Origin: DASXRA01 sp963737425
GTDB lineage: Bacteria; Actinomycetota; Actinomycetes; Mycobacteriales; Jatrophihabitantaceae
Reading direction: 5' to 3'
DNA length: 64,000 bases
NCBI GenBank assembly: GCA_963737425.1
Contig: CAVTSX010000010.1
Span: 372,001 to 436,000 of the forward strand
Shown here one piece after another: positions 8,873-16,009 of this stretch. Below the pieces are notes generated by a model that made no database searches, was not told the origin of the DNA, and saw only the letters and a program-made list of their open reading frames with translations. A program made the translations under genes and the position numbers. Each line of letters opens with the position of its first letter. Positions within the stretch are counted from its first letter, which is position 1.

Positions 8873-10015
8873 GTGGTCCGTCTGTGATTTAGTGCGGTAA
8901 TATGGGTCGTGCCTTTCGAGACTGCGGCGGCGATGCCGGTGAGTGTTGATCAGCGTTCGGCGTTGGTGCGCATGTCGAGGTCGACGTCGTTGCCGCATCG
9001 CGCGGTGGTGCAGGCCAGAGGGTTGTTGTTGGCTGCGGATGGGGTCGCGAATCAGGAGATTGCCCGCCGGTGCGGGGTTGATTCGGACACGGTGCGGCGG
9101 TGGCGGATACGTTTTGCCGATAAGGGTGTTGAGGGTGTCGGGGTGATCGCGAAAGGTCGCGGGCGTAAGCCCTCGATCCCGGCCGGGACGGTCGAAGAGG
9201 TCGTTCGCCTGACCCATCAGGAACGGCCTGCGGACGGCTCGACGCACTGGAGCACCCGTTCGATGGCGGCACACGTCGGGATCGGCAAGGACACGGTGGC
9301 GCGGATCTGGGCCGATCACGAGCTCAAGCCGTGGAAGGTCGACACGTTCAAGATCAGCAACGATCCGCGGTTCGAGGAGAAACTCGTCGACGTCGTCGGC
9401 CTCTATCTCAACCCGCCGTCGCGGGCAGTGGTGTTCAGCTTCGATGAGAAGACCCAGTGTCAGGCCCTGGACCGCACTCAGCCCTCGCTGCCGATGAAAC
9501 GTGGCCGGGCCGGCACGATGACCCACGACTACAAACGCAACGGCACCATCGACCTGTTCGCGGCGATGAACCTGGCCACCGGTGAGGTGCTCACCGACCT
9601 GCGCAAAGGCCACGCCGGCGCCGAGGTGTTGCGGTTCTTCAAACAGATCGACGCCACCGTGCCCCGCGGCCTGTCGGTGCACGTCGTCCTGGACAACCTC
9701 TCCGCCCACTCCACACCTGAGATCACGAAATGGCTCGCCCACCGCGACCGGCGCCGCTGGCATCTGCACTACACACCCACCTCGAGCTCGTGGCTGAACC
9801 TGATCGAACGCTGGTTCAAAGAACTCACCGACCGGCGCCTACGCCGCGGCGCATTCACCAGCGTCGCCAACCTCAGCGAGGCCATCACCACCTGGGCCGA
9901 GCACTGGAACACCGACCCCAAACCGTTCATCTGGAAAGCCACCGCCGAAGACATCATTGCCAAAGTCAGACGCGGCCGAGCCGCCTTGCACCAGATCAAA
10001 ACGCAGACGGACCAC
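8873..10015 (+). mobile_element. IS630-family insertion sequence (element 2), complete
   Basis: 1143 bases bounded by inverted ends that share GTGGTCCGTCTG and then diverge, flanked by TA (8871-8872 and 10016-10017). The target was again CTAG, inside the small element at 8766-10072. It carries one intact transposase on the plus strand. It is a different IS from element 1: the ends differ and the proteins share only the family motifs. Confidence 0.93.
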
Positions 10016-10018
10016 TAG
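8909..10018 (+). CDS. IS630-family transposase (element 2)
   Basis: 369 residues, GTG start, with a TAATAT -10-like box at 8898-8903. N-terminal HTH (QEIARRCGVDSDTVRRWRIRF, roughly 49-69) and a DDE domain with Asp179 (FSFDEKTQ), Asp262 (VVLDNLSAHS) and Glu300 (WLNLIERWF), counted by eye. Shared blocks with the element 1 transposase include DVVGLYLNPP and SSW-N--ERWF. An ATG at 8933 is an alternative start. Its TAG stop (10016-10018) is again formed by the target TA plus the next G, outside the element. Confidence 0.95.
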   Translation: MPFETAAAMPVSVDQRSALVRMSRSTSLPHRAVVQARGLLLAADGVANQEIARRCGVDSDTVRRWRIRFADKGVEGVGVIAKGRGRKPSIPAGTVEEVVRLTHQERPADGSTHWSTRSMAAHVGIGKDTVARIWADHELKPWKVDTFKISNDPRFEEKLVDVVGLYLNPPSRAVVFSFDEKTQCQALDRTQPSLPMKRGRAGTMTHDYKRNGTIDLFAAMNLATGEVLTDLRKGHAGAEVLRFFKQIDATVPRGLSVHVVLDNLSAHSTPEITKWLAHRDRRRWHLHYTPTSSSWLNLIERWFKELTDRRLRRGAFTSVANLSEAITTWAEHWNTDPKPFIWKATAEDIIAKVRRGRAALHQIKTQTDH

Positions 10019-10071
10019 GACCTCGCGCACCTGGCCGCCGCTCGCGACGAGCGGCATTGTTCAGCGGCCTC

Positions 10072-11478
10072 CTAGCCGACGAGCGTCTTGGTTGCTGAGA
10101 TCAGGCTGGCCAGGCCCTTCTTCGCGTCGCTGAAGAACATGCTCGTCTTCGGGTCGGTGTAGAGCTCGTTGTCGATGCCCGCATAGCCCGACGCCATCGA
10201 ACGCTTGATCACGATGATGCTCTTCGCGTGATCGACGTCGAGGATCGGCATGCCCGAGACCGCATTGCCGGGCCGGCGCGCCGCAGGATTGGTCACGTCG
10301 TTCGCACCGACTACCAGCACGACGTCGGCGCGGTCGAACTCGGGATTGATCTCGTCCATCTCCTTGAGCAGGTCATAGGGCACGTTGGCCTCAGCGAGCA
10401 GCACGTTCATGTGCCCCGGCATGCGGCCGGCCACCGGGTGGATCGCGTAGGACACGTCGACCCCGCGCTCCTCGAGCAGCGTGGCGAGCTCGCGCACCTC
10501 GTGCTGCGCCTGCGCCGCGGCCAGTCCGTAGCCGGGTACCACGATCACCTTGTTGGCGTAGGCAAGTTGCAACGCGACGTCGTCGGCGGCGATGGAGCGG
10601 ACCGAGCCGCCGCCGCCCGCACCGGCCAGGACGGTGCCGGACGCACCGGTGCCGAAACCGCCCGCGATGATGTTGACGACCGAGCGGTTCATGGCGTCGG
10701 CCATCAGCTTGGTGAGGATGCTGCCGGACGCACCGACGAGGGCACCGGCCACAACCAGGGTGGCGTTCTGCAGCACGAAGCCGGCCATAGCGACGGCGGT
10801 GCCGGTGAATGCGTTCAGCAGCGAGATGACCACCGGCATGTCGGCGCCGCCGATGGGCAACACCATCAGGATGCCGAAGCCCAGCGCCGCGACCGCGACG
10901 ATGACCAGTGCGCCGAGGATGTGGTGCCCCGAGGCGATCACCCAGATACCCGAGCCGACCGCGGCCACGAGCAGCACGGCGGACACGAACCGTCCGCCCG
11001 GCAGCACGATCGGCTGGCTCCAGTAGCCCTGCAGCTTCGCGGCCGCGACGAGCGATCCGGAGAACGTGACGCAGCCGATGATCACGTCGAGCACCGTCGC
11101 GGTCTGGATGCCGTGCGTCGAATGGCTGTAGTGGGCGTAGTCGGCGACCGCGACCAGCGCGGCCGCGCCGCCACCGACGGCGTTGAACAGGCTGACCAGC
11201 TGAGGCATGTCGGTCATCGCGACCTTGCGCGCCGAGAACAGCCCGGCTGCGGCGCCGATGACCAGGCCGATGGCGAGCACCGTCCAGCGCACGGCGGTCA
11301 TCGTCCCGCCATTGCTCACGAGGACGAACACCGCGACGATCGCGACGAACATGCCGAACGCGGAGACCTGATTGCCGCGGCGCGCGGTAGCCGGGGAGTT
11401 CATCATGTGCAGGCCGACCACGAACGACACGGCGCCGAACAGCGATGCGAGTCGGACGCCGATCTCGACGCCGCTCAC
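10072..11478 (-). CDS. pntB: NAD(P) transhydrogenase subunit beta
   Basis: 468 residues, GTG start overlapping the pntAb stop by 4 bases. The N-terminal half has about eight to nine membrane helices. The C-terminal domain III binds NADP(H): VIVVPGYGLAAAQAQH, YAIHPVAGRMPGHMNVLLAE and VVLVVGANDVTNPAA are clear landmarks. With PntAa and PntAb it couples hydride transfer between NADH and NADP+ to proton movement. Its stop (CTA on the plus strand, 10072-10074) was shared with the convergent MFS stop before the insertions, both within one CTAG. Confidence 0.96.
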   Translation of the reverse strand: MSGVEIGVRLASLFGAVSFVVGLHMMNSPATARRGNQVSAFGMFVAIVAVFVLVSNGGTMTAVRWTVLAIGLVIGAAAGLFSARKVAMTDMPQLVSLFNAVGGGAAALVAVADYAHYSHSTHGIQTATVLDVIIGCVTFSGSLVAAAKLQGYWSQPIVLPGGRFVSAVLLVAAVGSGIWVIASGHHILGALVIVAVAALGFGILMVLPIGGADMPVVISLLNAFTGTAVAMAGFVLQNATLVVAGALVGASGSILTKLMADAMNRSVVNIIAGGFGTGASGTVLAGAGGGGSVRSIAADDVALQLAYANKVIVVPGYGLAAAQAQHEVRELATLLEERGVDVSYAIHPVAGRMPGHMNVLLAEANVPYDLLKEMDEINPEFDRADVVLVVGANDVTNPAARRPGNAVSGMPILDVDHAKSIIVIKRSMASGYAGIDNELYTDPKTSMFFSDAKKGLASLISATKTLVG

Positions 11479-11783
11479 TTCTGCTCTTCCTTCACCGGCA
11501 CCGGACGCCTCTTGAACATCTGCAGCATCCGGTCGGTGACGACGTAGCCACCGACGACGTTGGCCGCGCCGAATGCCGCCGCGATGAACATCAACACGTA
11601 GCCGAGCGGTCCGTCGACGAACGACGCGAGGAGCACCGCGCCGACGACGACAACGCCGTGGATGGAGTTCGCGCCTGACATCAGCGGCGTGTGCAGGGTC
11701 GCCGGAACCTTGCTGATCACCTCGAAGCCGACGAGCAATGCGAGGACGAAGATCGTCAGATCTCCGACGAAGCTTCCGGTCAT
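11475..11783 (-). CDS. pntAb: NAD(P) transhydrogenase subunit alpha part 2, membrane domain
   Basis: 102 residues with three or four membrane helices (DLTIFVLALLVGFEVISKV, GVVVVGAVLLASFV, YVLMFIAAAFGAANVVGGYV) and a short basic tail. It matches the split-off membrane segment of the alpha subunit (domain II), as in three-gene transhydrogenases. It overlaps pntAa upstream and pntB downstream by 4 bases each, so translation is probably coupled. Confidence 0.94.
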   Translation of the reverse strand: MTGSFVGDLTIFVLALLVGFEVISKVPATLHTPLMSGANSIHGVVVVGAVLLASFVDGPLGYVLMFIAAAFGAANVVGGYVVTDRMLQMFKRRPVPVKEEQK

Positions 11784-12934
11784 GAGGTCGCCTCCGCGTC
11801 GGGGGTCAAGAGCTTGGCTGTGGCTTCGTGCACCACTGAACCGCCGTGGGTGATCACGACGCCGCGCTGGATCTCGTCGTCGAGGTCGATGGCCAGTTGC
11901 CCTTCACGTAACAGATGCAGAAGTAATGCGCTGATGTTTCGGGCGTACGCGTTGGATGCACTCGTGGGCATCGCGGACGGCAGGTTGCCGGCGCCGACGA
12001 CGGTGACGCCGTTGTTCGTCACGATGGTTTCGCCCGGCTTGGAGATCTCGACGTTGCCGCCGAGATCGCTGGCCGCCATGTCGATGATCACCGAGCCTGC
12101 CCGCATGCTCTTGACGGTGTCGGCGGTGACCATCAGCGGCGGCCGGCGTCCGGGCACCTGCGCGGTCGTGATGACGACGTCGTGCTTGGCGATGTGCTCG
12201 GCGAGCTCGGCCTGTTGGGCGGCCTGCTCCTCGGCGGTGAGTGCCCGCGCGTAGCCGCCCTCGCCGGCGCCGGCTTCGATCGAGGTGAGTTCGACGAACT
12301 GGGCGCCCAGCGACTTGACCTCATCTTTGGAGGCCGGGCGCACGTCGTAGGCGCGCACGACCGCGCCGAGGCGCCGCGCGGTGCCGATCGCCTGCAAACC
12401 GGCGACGCCCGCGCCCAGCACCAGTACCGTCGCCGGTTTGGACGTGCCTGCCGCGGTGATGAGCAACGGGAAGAACCGCTCGAACGTGTCGGCCGCGACG
12501 AGCACCGCTTTGTATCCCGCGACGTTGGCCTGCGAGCTGAGCGCGTCCATGCCCTGCGCCCTGGTGAGGGTGCGCGGCAGGCCGTCGAGGCTGATCGCAG
12601 TGACGCCCTTCGCCGCGAGTTCGGACATGAGCTTCGGGTCGAGCAACGGCTGCAGCAGTGCGACGACGGTCTGCCCGCTGCGCAGGCGCTCGATCGGCGG
12701 GCGGGCGACGCACAGCAAGATGTCGGCGCTCTCGTAGAGGTGGGTGGCGTCGACGACGCTCGCGCCCATCTGGACGTACTCCTCGTCGGGCAGCCAGGCC
12801 GAGGCGCCCGCGCGCGACTCGACCAGCACGTCGACGCCGGCGTCTCGCAGCCGCCGCACGGACTCGGGCGTGAGCGCGACCCGGCGTTCGCCCGGCGCCG
12901 TCTCCTTCACCACGCCTACCTGCACGGGTGCCAT
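11780..12934 (-). CDS. pntAa: NAD(P) transhydrogenase subunit alpha part 1, NAD-binding domain
   Basis: 384 residues. I start at the ATG at 12934 because a GAGGAGG ribosome site lies just before it; a longer opening to 13135 has no family similarity. Soluble domain I belongs to the alanine dehydrogenase/PNT family: VGVVKETAPGERRVALTPE at the N terminus, VLVLGAGVAGLQAIGTARRL as the NAD Rossmann motif near the middle, and GSVIIDMAASDLGGN. The 278-base gap before the next gene (12935-13212) should hold the operon promoter, but I saw no convincing box. Confidence 0.95.
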   Translation of the reverse strand: MAPVQVGVVKETAPGERRVALTPESVRRLRDAGVDVLVESRAGASAWLPDEEYVQMGASVVDATHLYESADILLCVARPPIERLRSGQTVVALLQPLLDPKLMSELAAKGVTAISLDGLPRTLTRAQGMDALSSQANVAGYKAVLVAADTFERFFPLLITAAGTSKPATVLVLGAGVAGLQAIGTARRLGAVVRAYDVRPASKDEVKSLGAQFVELTSIEAGAGEGGYARALTAEEQAAQQAELAEHIAKHDVVITTAQVPGRRPPLMVTADTVKSMRAGSVIIDMAASDLGGNVEISKPGETIVTNNGVTVVGAGNLPSAMPTSASNAYARNISALLLHLLREGQLAIDLDDEIQRGVVITHGGSVVHEATAKLLTPDAEATS

Positions 12935-13200
12935 GGTCAGGCCTCCTCGCCATGCTGGAGCATTGCCGGGCCCGGTCTTCGCAAGCCCGCGTGATCTCCG
13001 AAACAGTAACGAGGGCCACGTTGCCCCGTCGCCTCGCCGCGCGGCGGCCTGATCATTTGTGGCCATTCGTGCGGCCCGCGCGACGAACCTACGGGGTCTG
13101 CCCGGCGCGTCGCAGCACGGTGTGCGGTGCTTCACGGCTGGTCGCCGCCGATGATGTCCGCACCGCGCAGGGCGCCGCAGTGGCGAGATCGGTGCGGATC

Positions 13201-13206
13201 TAGGGT
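13201..13206 (+). promoter_or_regulatory. Putative -10 box (TAGGGT) for the GNAT gene
   Basis: TAGGGT fits the actinobacterial TANNNT -10 and ends 6 bases before the ATG at 13213. Transcription would start at or next to the start codon, giving a leaderless mRNA. No clear -35 was seen. Confidence 0.55.
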
Positions 13207-13212
13207 GGCCGG

Positions 13213-13734
13213 ATGCTCAAGGGCGACCTCGTCACGCTTCGGCCGGTCGAGACCGGCGACTATTCGGCTCTCGCCGCATACGCCAACGACCTGCAGATCG
13301 AGCTTCTCGGCGGCGGCGATCCGCCGGTGCCACGCTCGGCCGCCTCGGTGGACGAGTTCTGGCGGCGCCGGGCGCAAGACAAGGACTCGATCGACTTCGC
13401 CATCGCGGTGGCCGACAAGCTGATCGGGCAGTGCGGGCTGACGCACCTGGATCCCGCCGCCCAGACCGCCGAACTCGGCATCACCATCGGTGAGCGCGAG
13501 TACTGGGGCCGCGGCTACGGGCGCGACGCGGTGCGGCTGCTCATCGAGTACGCATTCCGGATCCGGAACATGCGCAAGGTCTGGCTCAGGGTGCAGGCCA
13601 ACAATGCACGCGCCATTCGCTCCTACGAATCGGTCGGTTTCGTCGAGGAGGGGCGCCAGCGCGCCCAGGTCTGGTGCGACGGCGAATACGTCGATCTGGT
13701 CTATATGGGGCTGCAGAAGCGCAGGCGGGATTGA
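13213..13734 (+). CDS. GNAT family N-acetyltransferase (RimJ/RimL-like)
   Basis: 173 residues. The N terminus, LKGDLVTLRPVETGDYSAL, is typical of RimJ/RimL-type acetyltransferases. The acetyl-CoA binding region reads ITIGEREYWGRGYGRDAVRL near residues 93-112 (the Q/R-x-x-G-x-G/A pattern), followed by LRVQANNARAIRSYESVGF. The family acetylates protein N termini, amines or small molecules; the substrate here is unknown. It has its own putative leaderless promoter. Confidence 0.85.
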   Translation: MLKGDLVTLRPVETGDYSALAAYANDLQIELLGGGDPPVPRSAASVDEFWRRRAQDKDSIDFAIAVADKLIGQCGLTHLDPAAQTAELGITIGEREYWGRGYGRDAVRLLIEYAFRIRNMRKVWLRVQANNARAIRSYESVGFVEEGRQRAQVWCDGEYVDLVYMGLQKRRRD

Positions 13735-13755
13735 ACCTGAGTCCGCTCGTCGCGA

Positions 13756-13761
13756 TAGTTT
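13756..13761 (+). promoter_or_regulatory. Putative -10 box (TAGTTT) for gmk
   Basis: TAGTTT fits TANNNT and lies 7 bases before the gmk ATG at 13769, which suggests a leaderless transcript for gmk-rpoZ-coaBC. It supports this start over the longer open frame. Confidence 0.5.
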
Positions 13762-13768
13762 GCCGAGC

Positions 13769-14401
13769 ATGCCGAGCCGTCTGACCGTGCTGTCCGGGCC
13801 GTCCGGGGTCGGCAAGGGAACCGTCGTAGCCGCGGTCCGCGAGATGTTTCCGCACATCTGGGTGTCGGTCTCGTGCACCACCAGGCAGCCGCGGCCCGGC
13901 GAGACCGACGGCGTCGAGTACCGCTTCGTCGACCGCGCGACGTTCGCGGGCATGATCGAGCGGGGCGAACTGCTCGAGTACGACGAGCACTTCGGCAATA
14001 TCTACGGCACGCCACGCGAGCCCGTCATGGCGCATCTTGCGGCCGGTGTGCCGACATTGCTCGAGATCGAACTGCACGGGGCGCGTCAGGTGCGCGCGGC
14101 CATGCCCGACGCCCAACTGGTGTTCCTCAAGCCGCCGTCCTGGGCCGAGTTGGGGCGCCGGCTGGCGGTGCGCGGCACCGAGACCCCCGACGTCGTGGCC
14201 GACCGGCTGGCCCGCGCCCGGCTCGAAATGGCCGCTGAAGCGGAGTTCGACACGGTCATCGTCAACGACGACGTCCGGCACGCGGCGGCGGAGTTGGTAG
14301 CATTGATCGAGGCCGTGTGCCCACCGGGCGAATCTCTATCTGACGAGTCGCTGTCCGAGGACTCACTGCACCAGCATCAAGCCGACCGACAAGAGAGCTG
14401 A
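13769..14401 (+). CDS. gmk: Guanylate kinase
   Basis: 210 residues from the ATG at 13769. The P-loop LSGPSGVGKGTVV lies at 7-19, SVSCTTRQPRPGE binds GMP, and IYGTPREPV and FLKPPSWAELGRRL complete the fold. It phosphorylates GMP to GDP. The last 25 residues are a Ser/Glu-rich tail (LSDESLSEDSLHQHQ) beyond the usual end. The stop lies 3 bases before the rpoZ GTG. The order gmk-rpoZ-coaBC-metK-priA is conserved in actinobacteria. Confidence 0.96.
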   Translation: MPSRLTVLSGPSGVGKGTVVAAVREMFPHIWVSVSCTTRQPRPGETDGVEYRFVDRATFAGMIERGELLEYDEHFGNIYGTPREPVMAHLAAGVPTLLEIELHGARQVRAAMPDAQLVFLKPPSWAELGRRLAVRGTETPDVVADRLARARLEMAAEAEFDTVIVNDDVRHAAAELVALIEAVCPPGESLSDESLSEDSLHQHQADRQES

Positions 14402-14404
14402 GAC

Positions 14405-14668
14405 GTGCCTGCAACTGTTAGCGGTCCAGAGGGCATCACCAATCCGCCGATCGACGAACTGCTCGAGCGTACCCAGTCGAAGTACGCACTCGTCATCATC
14501 GCCGCGAAGCGAGCGCGCCAGATCAACGCCTACTACAGCCAGCTCGGCGAGGGGCTGCTCGAGTACGTGGGTCCGTTGGTAGAGACCGCGCCGCAGGAGA
14601 AGCCACTGTCGATCGCGCTGCGCGAGATCAACACCGACCTCATCGAGTTCAAACCGGCCGAGGCCTAG
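14405..14668 (+). CDS. rpoZ: DNA-directed RNA polymerase subunit omega
   Basis: 87 residues, GTG start. NPPIDELLERTQSKYALVI followed by AAKRARQINAYYSQL is the omega signature. The small subunit wraps the beta-prime C terminus and helps RNA polymerase assembly. It sits between gmk and coaBC with gaps of 3 and 6 bases. Confidence 0.96.
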   Translation: MPATVSGPEGITNPPIDELLERTQSKYALVIIAAKRARQINAYYSQLGEGLLEYVGPLVETAPQEKPLSIALREINTDLIEFKPAEA

Positions 14669-14674
14669 CCAGCT

Positions 14675-15916
14675 GTGGCGACCCCGCCGGCCGAGCAGGC
14701 CGCCCGGATCGTCTTGGGCGTGAGCGGCGGGATTGCCGCCTACAAGGTCGCCGACCTTCTGCGCCGATTGACCGAGTCGGGCCACGACGTCGTCGTCGTG
14801 CCGACCGAATCGGCGCTTCGCTTCGTCGGCAGCACGACCTGGGCTGCCCTGTCGGGCAACCCGATCGCATCCGACGTGTGGTCTGGCAGCGAGCAGGTGC
14901 CGCACGTGCGCCTGGGCAAGAGCGCTGACCTGGTCGTTGTCGCGCCGGCCACCGCGGACCTGCTGGCCCGCGCGGCGAACGGACTGGCCGACGACCTGCT
15001 CACCAACACACTGCTGACCGCGCGCTGCCCGGTGCTGTTCGCCCCGGCGATGCACACCGAGATGTGGGAGCACCCGGCCACGGTCGCGAACGTCGCCACC
15101 CTGCGCCGACGGGGCGCCGTGGTGCTCGAGCCCGCGACCGGCCGGCTCACCGGCGTCGACTCCGGGCGGGGGCGGCTGCCCGAGCCTGCCGAGATCGCGC
15201 AACTCGCCGAGCTGTTGCTGTACCGGCCCGACGCGCTGCCGCCCGATCTCACCGATCGTCACGTCGTTGTCACAGCGGGCGGCACGCGCGAGCCGATCGA
15301 TCCAGTGCGGTTCCTCGGCAATGCGTCGTCCGGGCTGCAGGGGTATGCGCTCGCGAGCGTTGCCGCTGCGCGGCAGGCCGGCCGGGTCACGCTGATCGCC
15401 GCCAACACCGAGCTGCCCGACCCGGCAGGTGCCGACGTGATCAGGGTTCAGACCACGGCGCAGATGCGTGACGCGGTTCTGAAGGCGGCTGAGGACGCTG
15501 ATGTCGTGGTGATGGCAGCGGCTATTTCCGATTTCCGGCCCGCCGTCGAGGCATCCCACAAGATCAAGAAGTCCGACGCGGGCCCTGAGTCGATCTCCTT
15601 GGTGGAAAATCCTGACATTCTCGCCGAACTCGTCCAAGCGCGGCGGCCCGGTCAGGTGCTCGTCGGGTTCGCGGCCGAGACCGGTGACGACACCGCGGAC
15701 GTGCTCGACCACGGCCGGGCCAAGCTGCGTCGCAAGGGCTGCGACCTGCTCGTCGTGAACGCAGTCGGGGGCGGGAGGGCATTCGGTCAGCCCGACAACG
15801 CCGCCGTCATCCTAGGGGCCGACGACAGCGAGGTCTCTGTCCGGCTCGGCCCCAAGGCCGCCCTGGCCGCTGCCGTTTGGGACGCGGTGACCTCGCGCTA
15901 TCCCCGGTCGAGTTGA
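14675..15916 (+). CDS. coaBC: Bifunctional phosphopantothenoylcysteine decarboxylase/phosphopantothenate-cysteine ligase
   Basis: 413 residues, GTG start. The CoaC half (1-190) has VSGGIAAYKVADLLRRL, the APATADLLARAANGLADDLL flavin site and PAMHTEMWEHPAT. The CoaB half has VVVTAGGTREPIDPVRFLGN and the KIKK motif (HKIKKSDAG). It makes 4'-phosphopantetheine for CoA. One oddity: the CoaB nucleotide loop reads NASSGLQG where I expect NRSSGKQG, so two usually conserved basic residues are Ala and Leu. The Asn is kept. The rest looks intact. Confidence 0.94.
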   Translation: MATPPAEQAARIVLGVSGGIAAYKVADLLRRLTESGHDVVVVPTESALRFVGSTTWAALSGNPIASDVWSGSEQVPHVRLGKSADLVVVAPATADLLARAANGLADDLLTNTLLTARCPVLFAPAMHTEMWEHPATVANVATLRRRGAVVLEPATGRLTGVDSGRGRLPEPAEIAQLAELLLYRPDALPPDLTDRHVVVTAGGTREPIDPVRFLGNASSGLQGYALASVAAARQAGRVTLIAANTELPDPAGADVIRVQTTAQMRDAVLKAAEDADVVVMAAAISDFRPAVEASHKIKKSDAGPESISLVENPDILAELVQARRPGQVLVGFAAETGDDTADVLDHGRAKLRRKGCDLLVVNAVGGGRAFGQPDNAAVILGADDSEVSVRLGPKAALAAAVWDAVTSRYPRSS

Positions 15917-15966
15917 CCGCCGTCGTGGCCCACGGCGCGGTGAACCGGCCATCCCTACCGAGCCGG

Positions 15967-15972
15967 TAGACT
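15967..15972 (+). promoter_or_regulatory. Putative -10 box (TAGACT) for metK
   Basis: TAGACT is a strong actinobacterial -10 hexamer. A weak -35 (TGAACC, 15941-15946) is 20 bases away, longer than ideal. The start would be near 15979, leaving a leader of about 30 bases with a GGAG ribosome site before the GTG at 16010. No SAM riboswitch fits in that space. Confidence 0.5.
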
Positions 15973-16009
15973 CTGCCGGACTCTGCCAACCACACTTTCC
16001 GGAGAATCT

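Larger units (their letters stand above)
8766..10072. mobile_element. MITE-like element of about 162 bases, split by IS630 element 2
   Basis: The outer ends match as inverted repeats. The left end reads GGAGACCGCTGAACAATGC; the reverse complement of 10054-10072 reads GGAGGCCGCTGAACAATGC, one mismatch in 19. Weaker similarity continues inward for most of the right segment. TA flanks both outer ends (8764-8765 and 10073-10074). Without element 2 the unit is 8766-8870, TA, 10018-10072, about 162 bases, with no coding capacity. Size, inverted ends and TA duplication fit a non-autonomous IS630/Tc1-type element. The end sequence differs from both neighbouring IS, so another transposase would have moved it. 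Confidence 0.75.

Noticed and set aside
10228..11547. A 439-codon plus-strand frame opposite pntB
   Set aside because: Low-complexity charged translation; pntB and pntAb on the other strand are unmistakable.
12935..13212. Possible RNA gene or small gene between pntAa and GNAT
   Set aside because: No tRNA-like arms, no frame with a plausible start and ribosome site; only the GNAT -10 box could be supported.
15917..16009. SAM riboswitch before metK
   Set aside because: The gap is 93 bases with a -10 box in the middle; the leader left is about 30 bases and shows no riboswitch fold.
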